A stretch of DNA of 64,000 bases from Leptoclinus maculatus (taxonomy: Eukaryota > Chordata > Actinopteri > Perciformes > Stichaeidae). Numbering within the stretch: the first letter of the stretch is position 1; every line of letters starts with the position of its first letter. Under the pieces are notes generated by a model. That model saw nothing but the letters and a program-made list of their open reading frames with translations. It did not search any database and was not told the origin of the DNA. Both the position numbers and the translations under genes were made by a program. Positions 1 through 64,000 of this stretch are shown in pieces. The stretch spans positions 5,154,719 to 5,218,718 of the forward strand of contig JAVDOI010000016.1 in NCBI GenBank assembly GCA_032191485.1, read 5' to 3'.

Positions 1-1200
1 CCCACCAGAACTGTCGCTCTACTGCAATTAACAAACGTTATCCTGTCATGTCAGCTGGTAACATTGCAAATATTACATCTGCATGCCATTAGCTTGTTTG
101 CAGTGTCATTGTGAGCATGTGCTAACATTAGCATTTAGCGCAAAGCACCGCTGTGCCCAAGTTACAGCCTCATAGAGCTGCTAGCATGGGTGTGGACCCT
201 TAGTCTTGTTTTAAAGGTTTGCAATATATTATCTGCATGCATTTGTAAATGTCATTTAAGATGTGCTTTCAACTGTGCTCACACTTGTTTGTGTGTGTGT
301 ATGTAAAAGGAAGCCAGCTATTGATTCTGTGTGGGAAGGTGGACAGCGGGCAGAGTATCTGCAAACAGAAGCTTCTGTAAAATTCCCTTCTCATCTTATC
401 ATAACAAGGAGAACATAAGAGGCAACTGGAAATTGGAAATTTTAAAGAAGGGTCAATTTTCTTGAACATCAGCAGGCTCCCTGGCAGGTTTATCTCAGTT
501 AACCTGCATTTAGTAATGACTATGGAGCAGCTACATCCGTCTCTGCCCGCCCTGTGGCGACTGGCTGTCTGCTAGAGGAGGAGAGAATTAGGCTGGGATT
601 AGGTGTGAGATTGATTGAGTTGCTTTCGGTCCCATGTAGGAGGTTGTTCTGAATGTAGCAAGTGCATTTTTAGCACAGGCAGGACAAACACAAAGGATAT
701 CTCCTGCAGAGTGTGAAGCAAGTCTGTAATGTGTAATGTTAGGGTTAGTGACAGATCTGAGAAAATGAAGCAAGCCTTTTGAGAGCTGTGAAGAGACTTC
801 TGTGTAATGGCATAGTCTTTCAGATGCTTCTTATTGTTTTACTTAATTTCATCAAAACTAATGCTACATTTAGGCCATAAGGTCTTTAACACTGCCAACT
901 AACTTGCCAGGTAATTTCACAGGGATTGATCGCACAGGTGACCTTCAGTTAATTGGCTCTCCTAAGAATAGAGAGAAGGAAGGTTTAAAGGGAAAGGGAA
1001 ATAAAGGATAGGTGCGTAAAGGAAGAGAAACTGTTCAAATATGGAGAGTATTTCAGGTGTGTTATGCATTATATACAGTATATGCATACCATTATAGTCT
1101 TACACCTGATAGCTGTCTGTATTCAATTTCATCTGGTAAAGTTCACCAGGAACCAATGAGAAAAGTCAATTACTATGACATATGAAAATGACACAGATAT

Positions 1201-1240
<40 letters not shown>
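1201..1240. repeat. TG/TA microsatellite
   Basis: (TG)4 runs directly into a (TA) tract of about 16 units. Confidence 0.95.
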
Positions 1241-1241
<1 letters not shown>

Positions 1242-4200
1242 CTCTATTATTCTCCTCACTAACATGTTGATTACCAGCTGGAAATGAAGAAATAAATCCT
1301 GCATGCATGGCGACACAGAAAGGCACTTAACCTTTTTGTTAAAGGGTAAATAATTGGTAAGACCTAATTTGCATAGTTCTGTGTTGATGCTCAACAATGA
1401 CAAAAGTAGAAAATGTCTCGGGCCAATTTTCTGATTCTCAACAGATTATTTTAACCCTAAACCTGACCTGAAATAAATACATAAAACAAACTTAGTTGAT
1501 ACCCTACTGTCTTGTGCAGGGTTTTTATTATATTTTTATTCCTGCCTTATTTCCATTTTCTATTATTATGTCTTTATCGTTCAATTTGTTGCATTCCGGT
1601 CTGACTGTCTCCCTTCGAAGCACACAGCAAGGTATGCCACCCAGACTTAGTAGCAAAGTAGGGCAATTAATTTGATTCTATACTCAAACTCGCATTGGCG
1701 GTGTTGTAACCCAGAAATCCAATCACTAGGCAGTATCTTTGAGACCATTCACCAGGCCTGGACTGAGAGAATAATTGAGTCCGGGACTGTAACTCCAGCC
1801 GCTCTGCACATTCAGAACGGACTGCTTAAAGTGGAACCATTTTGTTGACGGTGCTTTCCTTCATTTTTCATAGTCTTTGACTGACAAAAGGAAAAGTACA
1901 ATTGTAAACATCTTTGTTTGTTTTTTTGCCAGATGAATGGACCACGGTTAACTGACAATAATAGATCTACACCTCCTCTGTCCAAACAATGCATAACAAT
2001 TTTGAAAGCTTAGTTAGGGATCGTTTTAGTTTCAACAGGCTCAACTAAAACCACAGTAAATGTTTGGAAAATCAATGTCCTCGCTCAATAAAGCAGAAAA
2101 ACAAATTGTTGCAACAGCAGAGAGAGTTTTTCCTCTGCAAGGTGTTTGTTTTCTTTGTCTCCAGAGCCAAGTTCATAATGCATGATGTACACAATCAGAC
2201 CTACAGACAAAGACTGACTGTGTATGCCCCCATATCCTCACCCACCCCAAATGCCAATTCTATTACCTGCTGTATGGATTTGATGTATAGACCTTGTATC
2301 AATGCCATAGGCTATCATTTGTTTTCCATTCATTCAGATTGTTAATATACTCAAATTTTCCCAAAATACCTTAATAACTGTGTTTTAGTTTATAGACCTG
2401 CAGTCAGTAAAAGAAGGGTGGATTCACTCACTTTCTGCTTTTTCTCTGTGTCGCTTTAATTGCTCTTGTGGCAGTGCACACGACACAGTCGGATACATTT
2501 CAGATTTGCAAAAAAAAAATCTAAATTGCATATAATTAACTGATGTTATTGTTGCCAGCGAGACTCATCTCGGTTTTGAGTAAACACAGGCTGGTAGCGT
2601 AGCCATTTCTCAGGGCTTTTTTCCACTTGGATTGCAACGCAGCTTGACAGCTCAGTAAAAACCTCTGAGCCCTTTGATCATGAGATGCTCACTTCTGCAT
2701 CGCTCCAACCCCAAGAGGAAGTCCCGCTTTAGTTACAACTGGAGTAAGACAGAGCTGAAAAGGATGTTAGTGCAACATCACGTGGCATTTCTTAGTCCCC
2801 CACCCCCATCTATCTTTCTTGTACTTCCAAAACAGATACTGTTCAAGCAAAAGATTTGGTAAGAAGAATACTGGGTGAACGAGCAGGATGCTGATACATG
2901 AGGGGCAAAGAAGGGTTAGGTTTTGATATCTAAAACTTCCAGAAGCGGATTTGTGTTCAGAAATGACGCTTGGGTGAACGTGTCCAGAAATCAGACCTTT
3001 AATTCCCCGTTAATCCTCTTTTCTGCAGCCCCTTCCATGGCTGACACGGTTGCCTCGTGGAAAAGCCTGCTACGGGCTTGGAACGCTGCCTTTTGAAGTC
3101 CGATACTTCTATTGGGGTCCTAGAGTTATCGCGTGGAGGTTTTCCCTCGACACCTCATCGGATTAAAAACTCTGTTTGTTTTGTTACAGTATGTTTCTTC
3201 TATTTCCCATTTGGGAGATGCAAGGTTTTCAGTCAACGGCAACCTCACTTTTTATTCCTACTGAATATAGTTTGTGTCTTTTGAGCAGTTCTCTAGATCT
3301 CTCATTGTGTTTATTCAATCTAAACAGCACCGTTGTTCAAGGTATTAGTGAGGCCCTGCTCGGTAGATTAATGTCGCATTGCGTCTGTGTAGGTTCATCC
3401 ATTCATGCAGGTTGTACAACCTTCGTTCATGTTAGGACTCTCAAAGACATCATGGTGTGATAATGATGTTGACGAAGCCTCTTGGATAAGTTATAAACGT
3501 CTTTAACTCCACAATAAAAATTGTATATAGAAAATATTGTAGCCAAAAATGAATTGCAATGGGCCAGCCGTGGGACAGGAGGGAAGGAGCTATGATTAAC
3601 TTACAAACTGTATTTGTGCTCTAACAAAAGGAGGGATTACACAGAGGTTCAGCTTTTGCCCGTTGTATTCAAAGCAACACCACCAAGAATAACTGTTTCA
3701 ATTTGGAGACAAAGAATACAAAGAGGTGTGTGTGTCTGGAAGGGAAAGAGTTTTCAAAGAGTGCTGCAGCAAGAGTTTGGCGACGCTTCAAAAATGATGA
3801 ATGATTTAATTTCATGTTTTGTTCTGCCCTTTGAACATTTGTATTCGGTGAGAATGTTTGTTACCCCCCCCAAAATAAATTGCAATATAACAATGGCAGG
3901 GGAAATCGAACGTTGCATCTAATTCTTTATGATTTTCTTCATATGGTATACTTAGTCATAGTGCTGTCTCACTTTGCCTTAAGCTAAAGACGGAGAAACA
4001 GAGGCCATGTACCAATGTGTTTCTTCCAGGTCAATGGCTTTATTAGCCTAATTTCCAGTTTTTGCCCAGAGCGTCTAAAAATGATGTGGCATATCAGCTT
4101 AAATAATGACCACTTATTAGATATTGTAGGTTTGTGTGTGTGTATTGTGCGTTTATGCAGCTATATGTATTGTTAAGCCAGTTTGCCTTTCTATCCCTCT

Positions 4201-4291
4201 GTATATCGTCTGTTCTGAGCGCTAGAGCGATGACTCATCAAACCTCCAGAGATGCAACAGAGGATAACCCACCCGCCCATCCATCCTTCTA

Positions 4292-4314
4292 GACACACAC
4301 ACACACACACACAC

Positions 4315-4370
<56 letters not shown>
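4292..4370. repeat. AC microsatellite, 79 bp
   Basis: A long AC tract interrupted once by CT near 4315. Confidence 0.97.
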
Positions 4371-4372
<2 letters not shown>

Positions 4373-4525
4373 GTCTGGCCCTAGCGATTTTGCCTAACCT
4401 CTCTTTAACAATGCGGCATGACTTGGCACATGCTGGGCTGCTGCTCCCTCTGTGACTGCCGGGATTGGTGTGCTTATTTTATCACCTTTGAGTTGTGTGA
4501 CTTCTTATGAATGGTTTCCTATATA

Positions 4526-4526
4526 G

Positions 4527-4558
<32 letters not shown>

Positions 4559-4561
4559 CAC
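4526..4561. repeat. CA microsatellite
   Basis: A CA tract with one A-rich interruption near 4542. Confidence 0.95.
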
Positions 4562-4899
4562 TTAGTTCTCTGGGGACAGCAACACCTGCCTGCAGTTTCA
4601 TATCCTGTAAACCCCAGGAAACAGAAAGACAGGAGTGCTTGTTGTGTTTTGTCACGCTTCAAATCAGGAGCAAGGAATGAAACTTGCCTCGAAGCCCCTG
4701 GAACAAAGCCTGAAAATATAGAGTGCATGCAGGTGCTGCAATTAGAGGTTGTTTACCCACATTTCTGATTAAATGCTCCAGGAATAAAGAATTGCATAGC
4801 ACCTGCCTCAAGTTTTTTTTTTCCTTCTCTGTCTCTGTCTGTTTACGTTTAACGTATGTTTAGATCACTCATTCTCTGTCATTCGTTCTCCTCCTTTAG

Positions 4900-58770
<53,871 letters not shown>

Positions 58771-60621
58771 GTAAGGCACAACACTGTATCTTAATGTTTA
58801 CACCGTGTGAGCTGCGTCAAAAAGCAGCTCTCACTCTTATTGTGGAACCTCGACACAACAAGAGATTTTAAATTGCAAAAAGGGAACAGATTTATCTATG
58901 CTGCATGTGCTTTAAAGTAGTATCATCAAGGTGCTATTATTCTGTCCTTGAATGTCAAATACCATTTGTTTGTTATTATTCTCACGGTGGGAATAGTAAA
59001 TGCTTTAAACATTGGGTTTTGGCACCAAATCTCGATCTTTTTATATCATTATAGTCCTATTTGCCTAAATCTTGATTAAATGTGTGTCTGACACATTGAA
59101 ATAACAGCTGTAGCCTTCTAGATTTGACACACCATATTTTGTTGCAAGTGGAAGAATGCGACTCCTGAAATCGATATAAAGTGATCCACTAGAGAGAAGA
59201 CTTCTCACTCTGTTGAAGTTGTTGAGTTACGGAGTGATGCTTTTTATTTTCTTTTCTTTGGCTGAGTACAGACACCTGCTGCAGGAGCACATCAACCAGA
59301 CAATAGCCAGACCGTTTTATTTTGGTCTGTCATCGAGTTACTCATGGAATTAACATGAATTAAATACAGCTGATACTGCCGGTGGCAGTGAAAGCGACGG
59401 TCAGTTTTGTTATCATACAAGCTCAACAAATTTTGCCAGCCCAGGTGCCAAAACAGAGCCAAACACCAGTGCATCAAATCATTTTTTCACATTCACACAC
59501 TTTATTTTTACTCTTGTGCAGTGAAAGAAATGCTTGTAGTGCGGAGCCCAGCTGTCCATAAGGAGATAAATGCTGGAACAAAAGCAGGCTGAGGGGGACA
59601 AACATCGAGACGTTAAAATGTTCCCGGATCAGTCCTCTATTAAGTATCGTGTGCAATATGAAGATATGTACTGTATAATCTCAATAACTGAAGTAACTGA
59701 TCCACTGACGTATACTTTATGGTATAAGGACCGTCTTTAAAAAATATTTCTGTATTTTCTCAAATTTGAAAACGATTTTGCATTGCACTCCAATGACATT
59801 GTCAGATGGACAGTTTAATATAAGAAAAACAAATCGAAACATCAGAACTTGAGATATTGTCTGTTTTTCTTCTTTCTTCTTCTTTTTTTTTTTTTAAACC
59901 TGGTGCCTACATTACCCACAATGCAGCCTCACAGCTGACCATTCAGTTGCAGATTTTGGTGTGCTATGCTAGTGGCAGCAAATGCGTGCTTCTGGTAAAG
60001 GCTTTATACAACCTTTACACATAATGCAGTAGAAAACAGACTGTAAACAGTGAACAGACTTCAATGTGTAAGATTTGAGGTACCCCTTAAAGGTTACGGA
60101 TGCTTTCATATAATCATTGAGGTATCTTCTTTTTTTCCTCCGTTAAAGTTTTTTTTTTGGAGGGGGATTCAAATTTATGATTTGTGATACTGGGCTATCC
60201 AAATATATTGAATTGAATGTTGTGCATCAGCCTTGAATGTAGTATATATCTCTTGACCTATTTCTATTATAGTGAGGTCTTTGTTTAGTGGAAACACACA
60301 GAGGAGCTTTTTAATGCAGTACAGAGTGCGTGGTGTTCTTGAGGTATCACAGAGTATATTTTACAATATTTAACTAGGGATAAGCGCTGGCTTGAATGTC
60401 CATATGAGTGCATCTCTCATCAGCTGCATTTGGTGTTTGGTCGGTCTGCTTGTTTGTAATTTTTGACCCGCTGCCTAACAACTAGCCTGTCCTCAGTCCA
60501 AGTGCTATTTGTCAGTGAATCCAATTTGGTGTGCTGTCTCTCCCTGAAGAAGGGGCAGAGAGGCATTTGATTGCATTGGATCCGTCTTCTGTTGAACAAA
60601 TAGCCACATGTGGACATGTAA

Positions 60622-60635
60622 GGGGGGGGGGGGGG
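60622..60635 (+). repeat. Poly-G run, 14 G
   Basis: An uninterrupted run of 14 G on the coding strand. Confidence 0.9.
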
Positions 60636-61589
60636 AGCGAATGCTAAGCAGCTCACAGCTCAGCTGTGAAGAGAGAACTCGTAGCCTGTGTGGGATTCAG
60701 CTCTTAACTAATCTAAAACAATAAATACAACAATAAAACCTGAGATGTATAGTCGTTTGCATACACTTAAAAAAAAAAAGAAGTATATAATTCAATAGCT
60801 TCCTTTTAGCGAGAAGAACAAATCATTGCAATTTAATGCTACGGTAGGGGAGACTTGTACTTCATTGCTTTCCTGACATGCAGAAGACACTCTTACTTAG
60901 CAGCAGGGCATTCAAATTAACTCTGCTGCTCCACTTCCCAATCACATAATCTTTGTGAGTGAATACTCAGCTAAATGTGTGCAAAATGTAAAAAAAACTA
61001 GTATGTTTAGTAAAAATAAAAAAATGGACATATGGAACAGGTTGACTATCATTTTGGAAGGATCTGATGATTCTTCTCCTAAATTTGTATGCCTGGGGTC
61101 ACATCAGAGCAGTAGAGTGTAGAGAAGTACTTCTTTTCAATACAGGGATAAGACAACACTTCACATCCAACCTCACGAATGGGAGTTCTTTGACCTAATG
61201 GAGAAATTGACCACTCGTTTTATAGTTGCTTGTGGTTCGCTACCTGAACACTTGATGTCAGTGGGTCTTACCATTACCCACAATCAATCAATTGGCACAT
61301 CAATGATTGTTTTCCTATTATGAAATCAATGTTAATCAAACAACAAAACACAGTTGCAATTTACCACAAAGCAGAGGGTGGAAAACTCTGGATTAGCCGT
61401 TAGCTTAGCCCTATTATTTCCACAGACACACCTAAAGCTCAGGTATTAGGGAAAATGGAATTGTTTCTTTATTTCCGATCAGAACTAAAATTCACTTCCT
61501 TTTCTTTTGCGCCACTGGAGGACATATAGTCCACGACACTTACATAGAAAATGTGTTGCGTTTCTCATCATCCTGGGTAAGTAACCCGG

Positions 61590-61750
61590 TTATGCAGGTC
61601 TTTGAAGAACGTGTTTACATGCACTGTGTAGTAATAACCGGACACAGTAAATCCATGTTTACATGCAGCAGGTCAGTATCAGTTTCCCTTATGCCTGACC
61701 TTATTTTGAAAGCATGGCTCACTAATTATAACTTTAGTAATGAAAGAAGC

Positions 61751-61781
<31 letters not shown>

Positions 61782-62110
61782 AGTCAACTTTCTGTTAGTT
61801 TCAGTTTTAATCGGACATTAGGAATTTAAATACAAAGACGCATCGCTCTGCTATTATCTCTCCTTTAATCCAGCCGCTCAGCTGTTACTTTCCCTGGCTG
61901 CAGTCTTCTATCATGCACATGTGTAGTTTTAAAAAAACAGATTAGAAAATGGTTTCCCATATACATGGCAGGGAAATCAGCGTTCTCAAGGGGAAATCTA
62001 CCTGGGGAAATCAGGTTTCCCTAATCCCCTATCTCTGTTTACCGGAGAAAGTAGACTGTAAACTGTTTACTTGCTAATTGCATGTAAATGAGCAGACTGT
62101 AGGTTGGCTT
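61590..62110. mobile_element. Possible MITE with GTTTACATGCA ends
   Basis: GTTTACATGCA occurs at 61613-61623 and 61657-61667, and its complement TGCATGTAAA at 62079-62088, with CCGG-containing arms further in (AATAACCGG near 61640, TTACCGG near 62042). This is the layout of a MITE family I know from fish. No target duplication is visible and the limits are approximate. Confidence 0.4.
61751..61777. repeat. TG microsatellite
   Basis: About 13 TG units. Confidence 0.95.
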
Positions 62111-64000
62111 GGAAAAGAAAAGGTACTTGCCGAAATGTTTACACAATGCCCACAAAACCATGTCCTTGCTGCCTTGGAGTAATGTGGCTTAGGTGGAAGA
62201 GCTGTGCTGTCTGAACCCAAGTATGGGAGCAAAAGAACTATGAGAATGTGGATCGCTGTATTATTATAGGCAGTTTTTGTAATCTTCCTCTCCAGTTGCA
62301 CTATGCCTGGAGGGTTCACTCACTGTTCAGTTTTAGGCGCCATCATTTTATCACACTTTGCTCTAACTTGGCAAGCTCATCTATAAATGTAATGTCTCAT
62401 TTCATAAAGATGATAACTTAGATTTTAATTGTCCCTGGTGGCCAAAGATCTACTATGAAATGTCTCACAGAAGAGGGCGGATACCTCCAAATTTGCAATA
62501 GTGGAAATTTCTTCCCGCTATGTCCAAACCTTGGGAAGATTGTGACAGATAATACTTGAATAATAAAAAAACAAATAGAGTGAGGGTGCAGTCCAGCTCC
62601 TTTCATTTTAAAAAAACATCAAAACATTGTTGTAATGTACGTCTTTTCTTTTTGCCATGAGTCTGTTACTCTACAGACCGTATGTTCAGAGACTGGATAA
62701 CCTCCTTTTGCAGTAAATGAAAAATGCTTCCCACTGAGTCTGTGGGCATGTGTGATTGCCCTTGCCTGTTTCAAAGTGTGCATTAGTCATTAAATTGGTT
62801 TACTGGGGGAATTAACAACTTAGTCTGAAAATAATATGGTTACTTAAGCCATTATTTGCATATTAGCCATTTTCTTTAAACACTGCATGGCTTTTGTCCT
62901 CTTTTGTTTGTTCTTTCTGTACATAAGCCTTGACAAAACACCTACGCCTTGGGACACAGGGGTGTTTTTCTTCCCTTGCTCACTGCAATATCAAACTATT
63001 GTATGTGTGAGAGGGAGCAAAAGAGTCGGATTAGTTTCATAACTTTTTTGTCCTCCCGGATATTTCATGGATTAATGCTAATTAAGTTAACTCTTTTGTT
63101 ATTGTTTTAAATGTTGCTTTAATTGTTACTGCTATGGTCAATTTTGCATTTATTTCAGCTAAATATAACCATGAGCAACTGTCATTCAGATCCTTTGATT
63201 CCAACAGTTGTTGGAAATTTGAAATTTGAAATGAGTGACGTGCACCAATAAGAAGAAAAGGATATTCTTTACAGGCTTGTGTTTCTGTAGCTGTGCATGG
63301 CAGAGAGGGAGAAATAATGTGGTTGGTGTGTGGGGTTGGTATTTTGCTTATTTCAGTCTTTGTTCAGCCGTTATAGCTAATGAACCCGGTTGGACCGCTC
63401 TGTATTGATTGCAAATGTAAGTGTATATTGCGCTGCTTTGAGAAAAAAAGGCAAACACGGATAAATGGGTGAAAAGATATTCTCAGTGTATAACTACTTC
63501 AAATAGTCATTGCCCGGTATTATACCTTTGTAATTTTTATAAGGTGCCATCTGTCTATTGTTTTTTACTTCTATTGTCTTACTCTACTTGTCCTTCCACC
63601 TCTTTTATAAGTTCTAGTTACTCCAGCTGGAGGATCTAAATATTTATAATGTTTATAATGTTATCTCAAATCTGTAGTTCAACATGTGCATGTGCCTGTA
63701 TAGTTACTTGAAAGCAAGCTGCTAGATCAAATTCAAGCAGAATATTTTACTCGTTGCAGTAAAGATGGCATTTTATTCTGACAGAATAAGAAAGAGACAA
63801 TGCAATATCTAATCAGTTAGTTCTCTCACTGTTCTGTCCAACATCATTTTCTTGAGATAAGCTAATTGATTCTCTCATTTTGTAGGGCATTAGTGAGAAG
63901 TTATAGAAACATTCTGGTGCTACTTTAATGTGTTGTTTTTCTAAGGACATGGAGCAAATGCACATGTCAAACATATCAACCGAACACCAGTCAAGGAAGT

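Larger units (their letters stand above)
1..4899 (+). other. grid1 upstream intron, 3' part
   Basis: This is the intron before exon A; it begins outside the window. It holds a TA microsatellite at 1201-1240 and CA tracts at 4292-4370 and 4526-4561. I looked for the preceding grid1 exon (expected to end near VMFYDSEYD) in all frames and did not see it. Nothing else recognisable was found; the rest is AT-rich non-coding sequence with only short chance frames. Confidence 0.85.
58771..64000 (+). other. grid1 intron after exon J, 5' part
   Basis: This intron continues past the window end. It holds a poly-T run (59883-59895), a G run (60622-60635), a TG tract (61751-61777) and a possible MITE (61590-62110). 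No sequence matching the next grid1 exon (expected TFQDLSKQVEMSYGTV) was seen. The last 1.8 kb shows no repeat that I recognise. Confidence 0.8.

Noticed and set aside
1..4899. Search for the preceding grid1 exon (ending near VMFYDSEYD).
   Set aside because: No frame shows the expected residues next to a GT; it must lie upstream.
58771..64000. Search for the next grid1 exon (S2, starting TFQDLSKQ).
   Set aside because: No frame shows the expected residues next to an AG; it must lie beyond the window.

Overview
The window is a piece of fish (teleost) nuclear DNA that lies almost entirely inside one gene: the delta-type ionotropic glutamate receptor GluD1 (grid1), read on the + strand. Nine coding exons are visible, between 4900 and 58770. 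All have GT-AG borders and together form one uninterrupted reading frame of 1,486 nt (about 495 codons). By recalled alignment to human GRID1 they cover roughly residue 174 to residue 670 of about 1,009. The start codon and first exons lie upstream of base 1, and the exons for the second half of the ligand-binding domain, M4 and the cytoplasmic tail lie beyond 64000. The sequence does not tell me which teleost paralogue (grid1a or grid1b) this is.

Layout: 1-4899 is the end of an upstream intron. Exon A (4900-5105) is followed by a 27 kb intron. Exons B (32257-32310), C (40587-40760), D (43671-43832) and E (44769-44888) complete the amino-terminal domain. F (53422-53523) and G (54847-55044) carry the linker and first lobe of the ligand-binding domain. 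H (56026-56356) carries the end of S1, M1 and the pore loop. J (58632-58770) carries the end of the pore loop and M3. Coding sequence is only about 2.3% of the window.

The introns are AT-rich and full of teleost repeats: many CA/TA microsatellites, poly-G runs, three tRNA-headed SINE copies, the 3' end of an L2-like LINE, several hAT-type elements and MITEs, and several dispersed repeats that I recognise only from memory as common in percomorph fish. These repeats, the GT-AG exon structure and the protein point to a percomorph-like teleost. The species is not determinable here.

I found no second protein-coding gene, no stand-alone tRNA or rRNA gene, no CRISPR and no operon-like structure. 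The points most worth a second look are a Phe-to-Tyr change in the near-invariant M3 motif SYTANLAAF, a pair of near-identical inverted 70-bp repeats bracketing exons D and E (a possible circRNA driver), a well-preserved hAT fossil with a perfect 8-bp target-site duplication, SINEs that share a head but have different tails, and a splice-site-flanked 236-bp segment in the first large intron.
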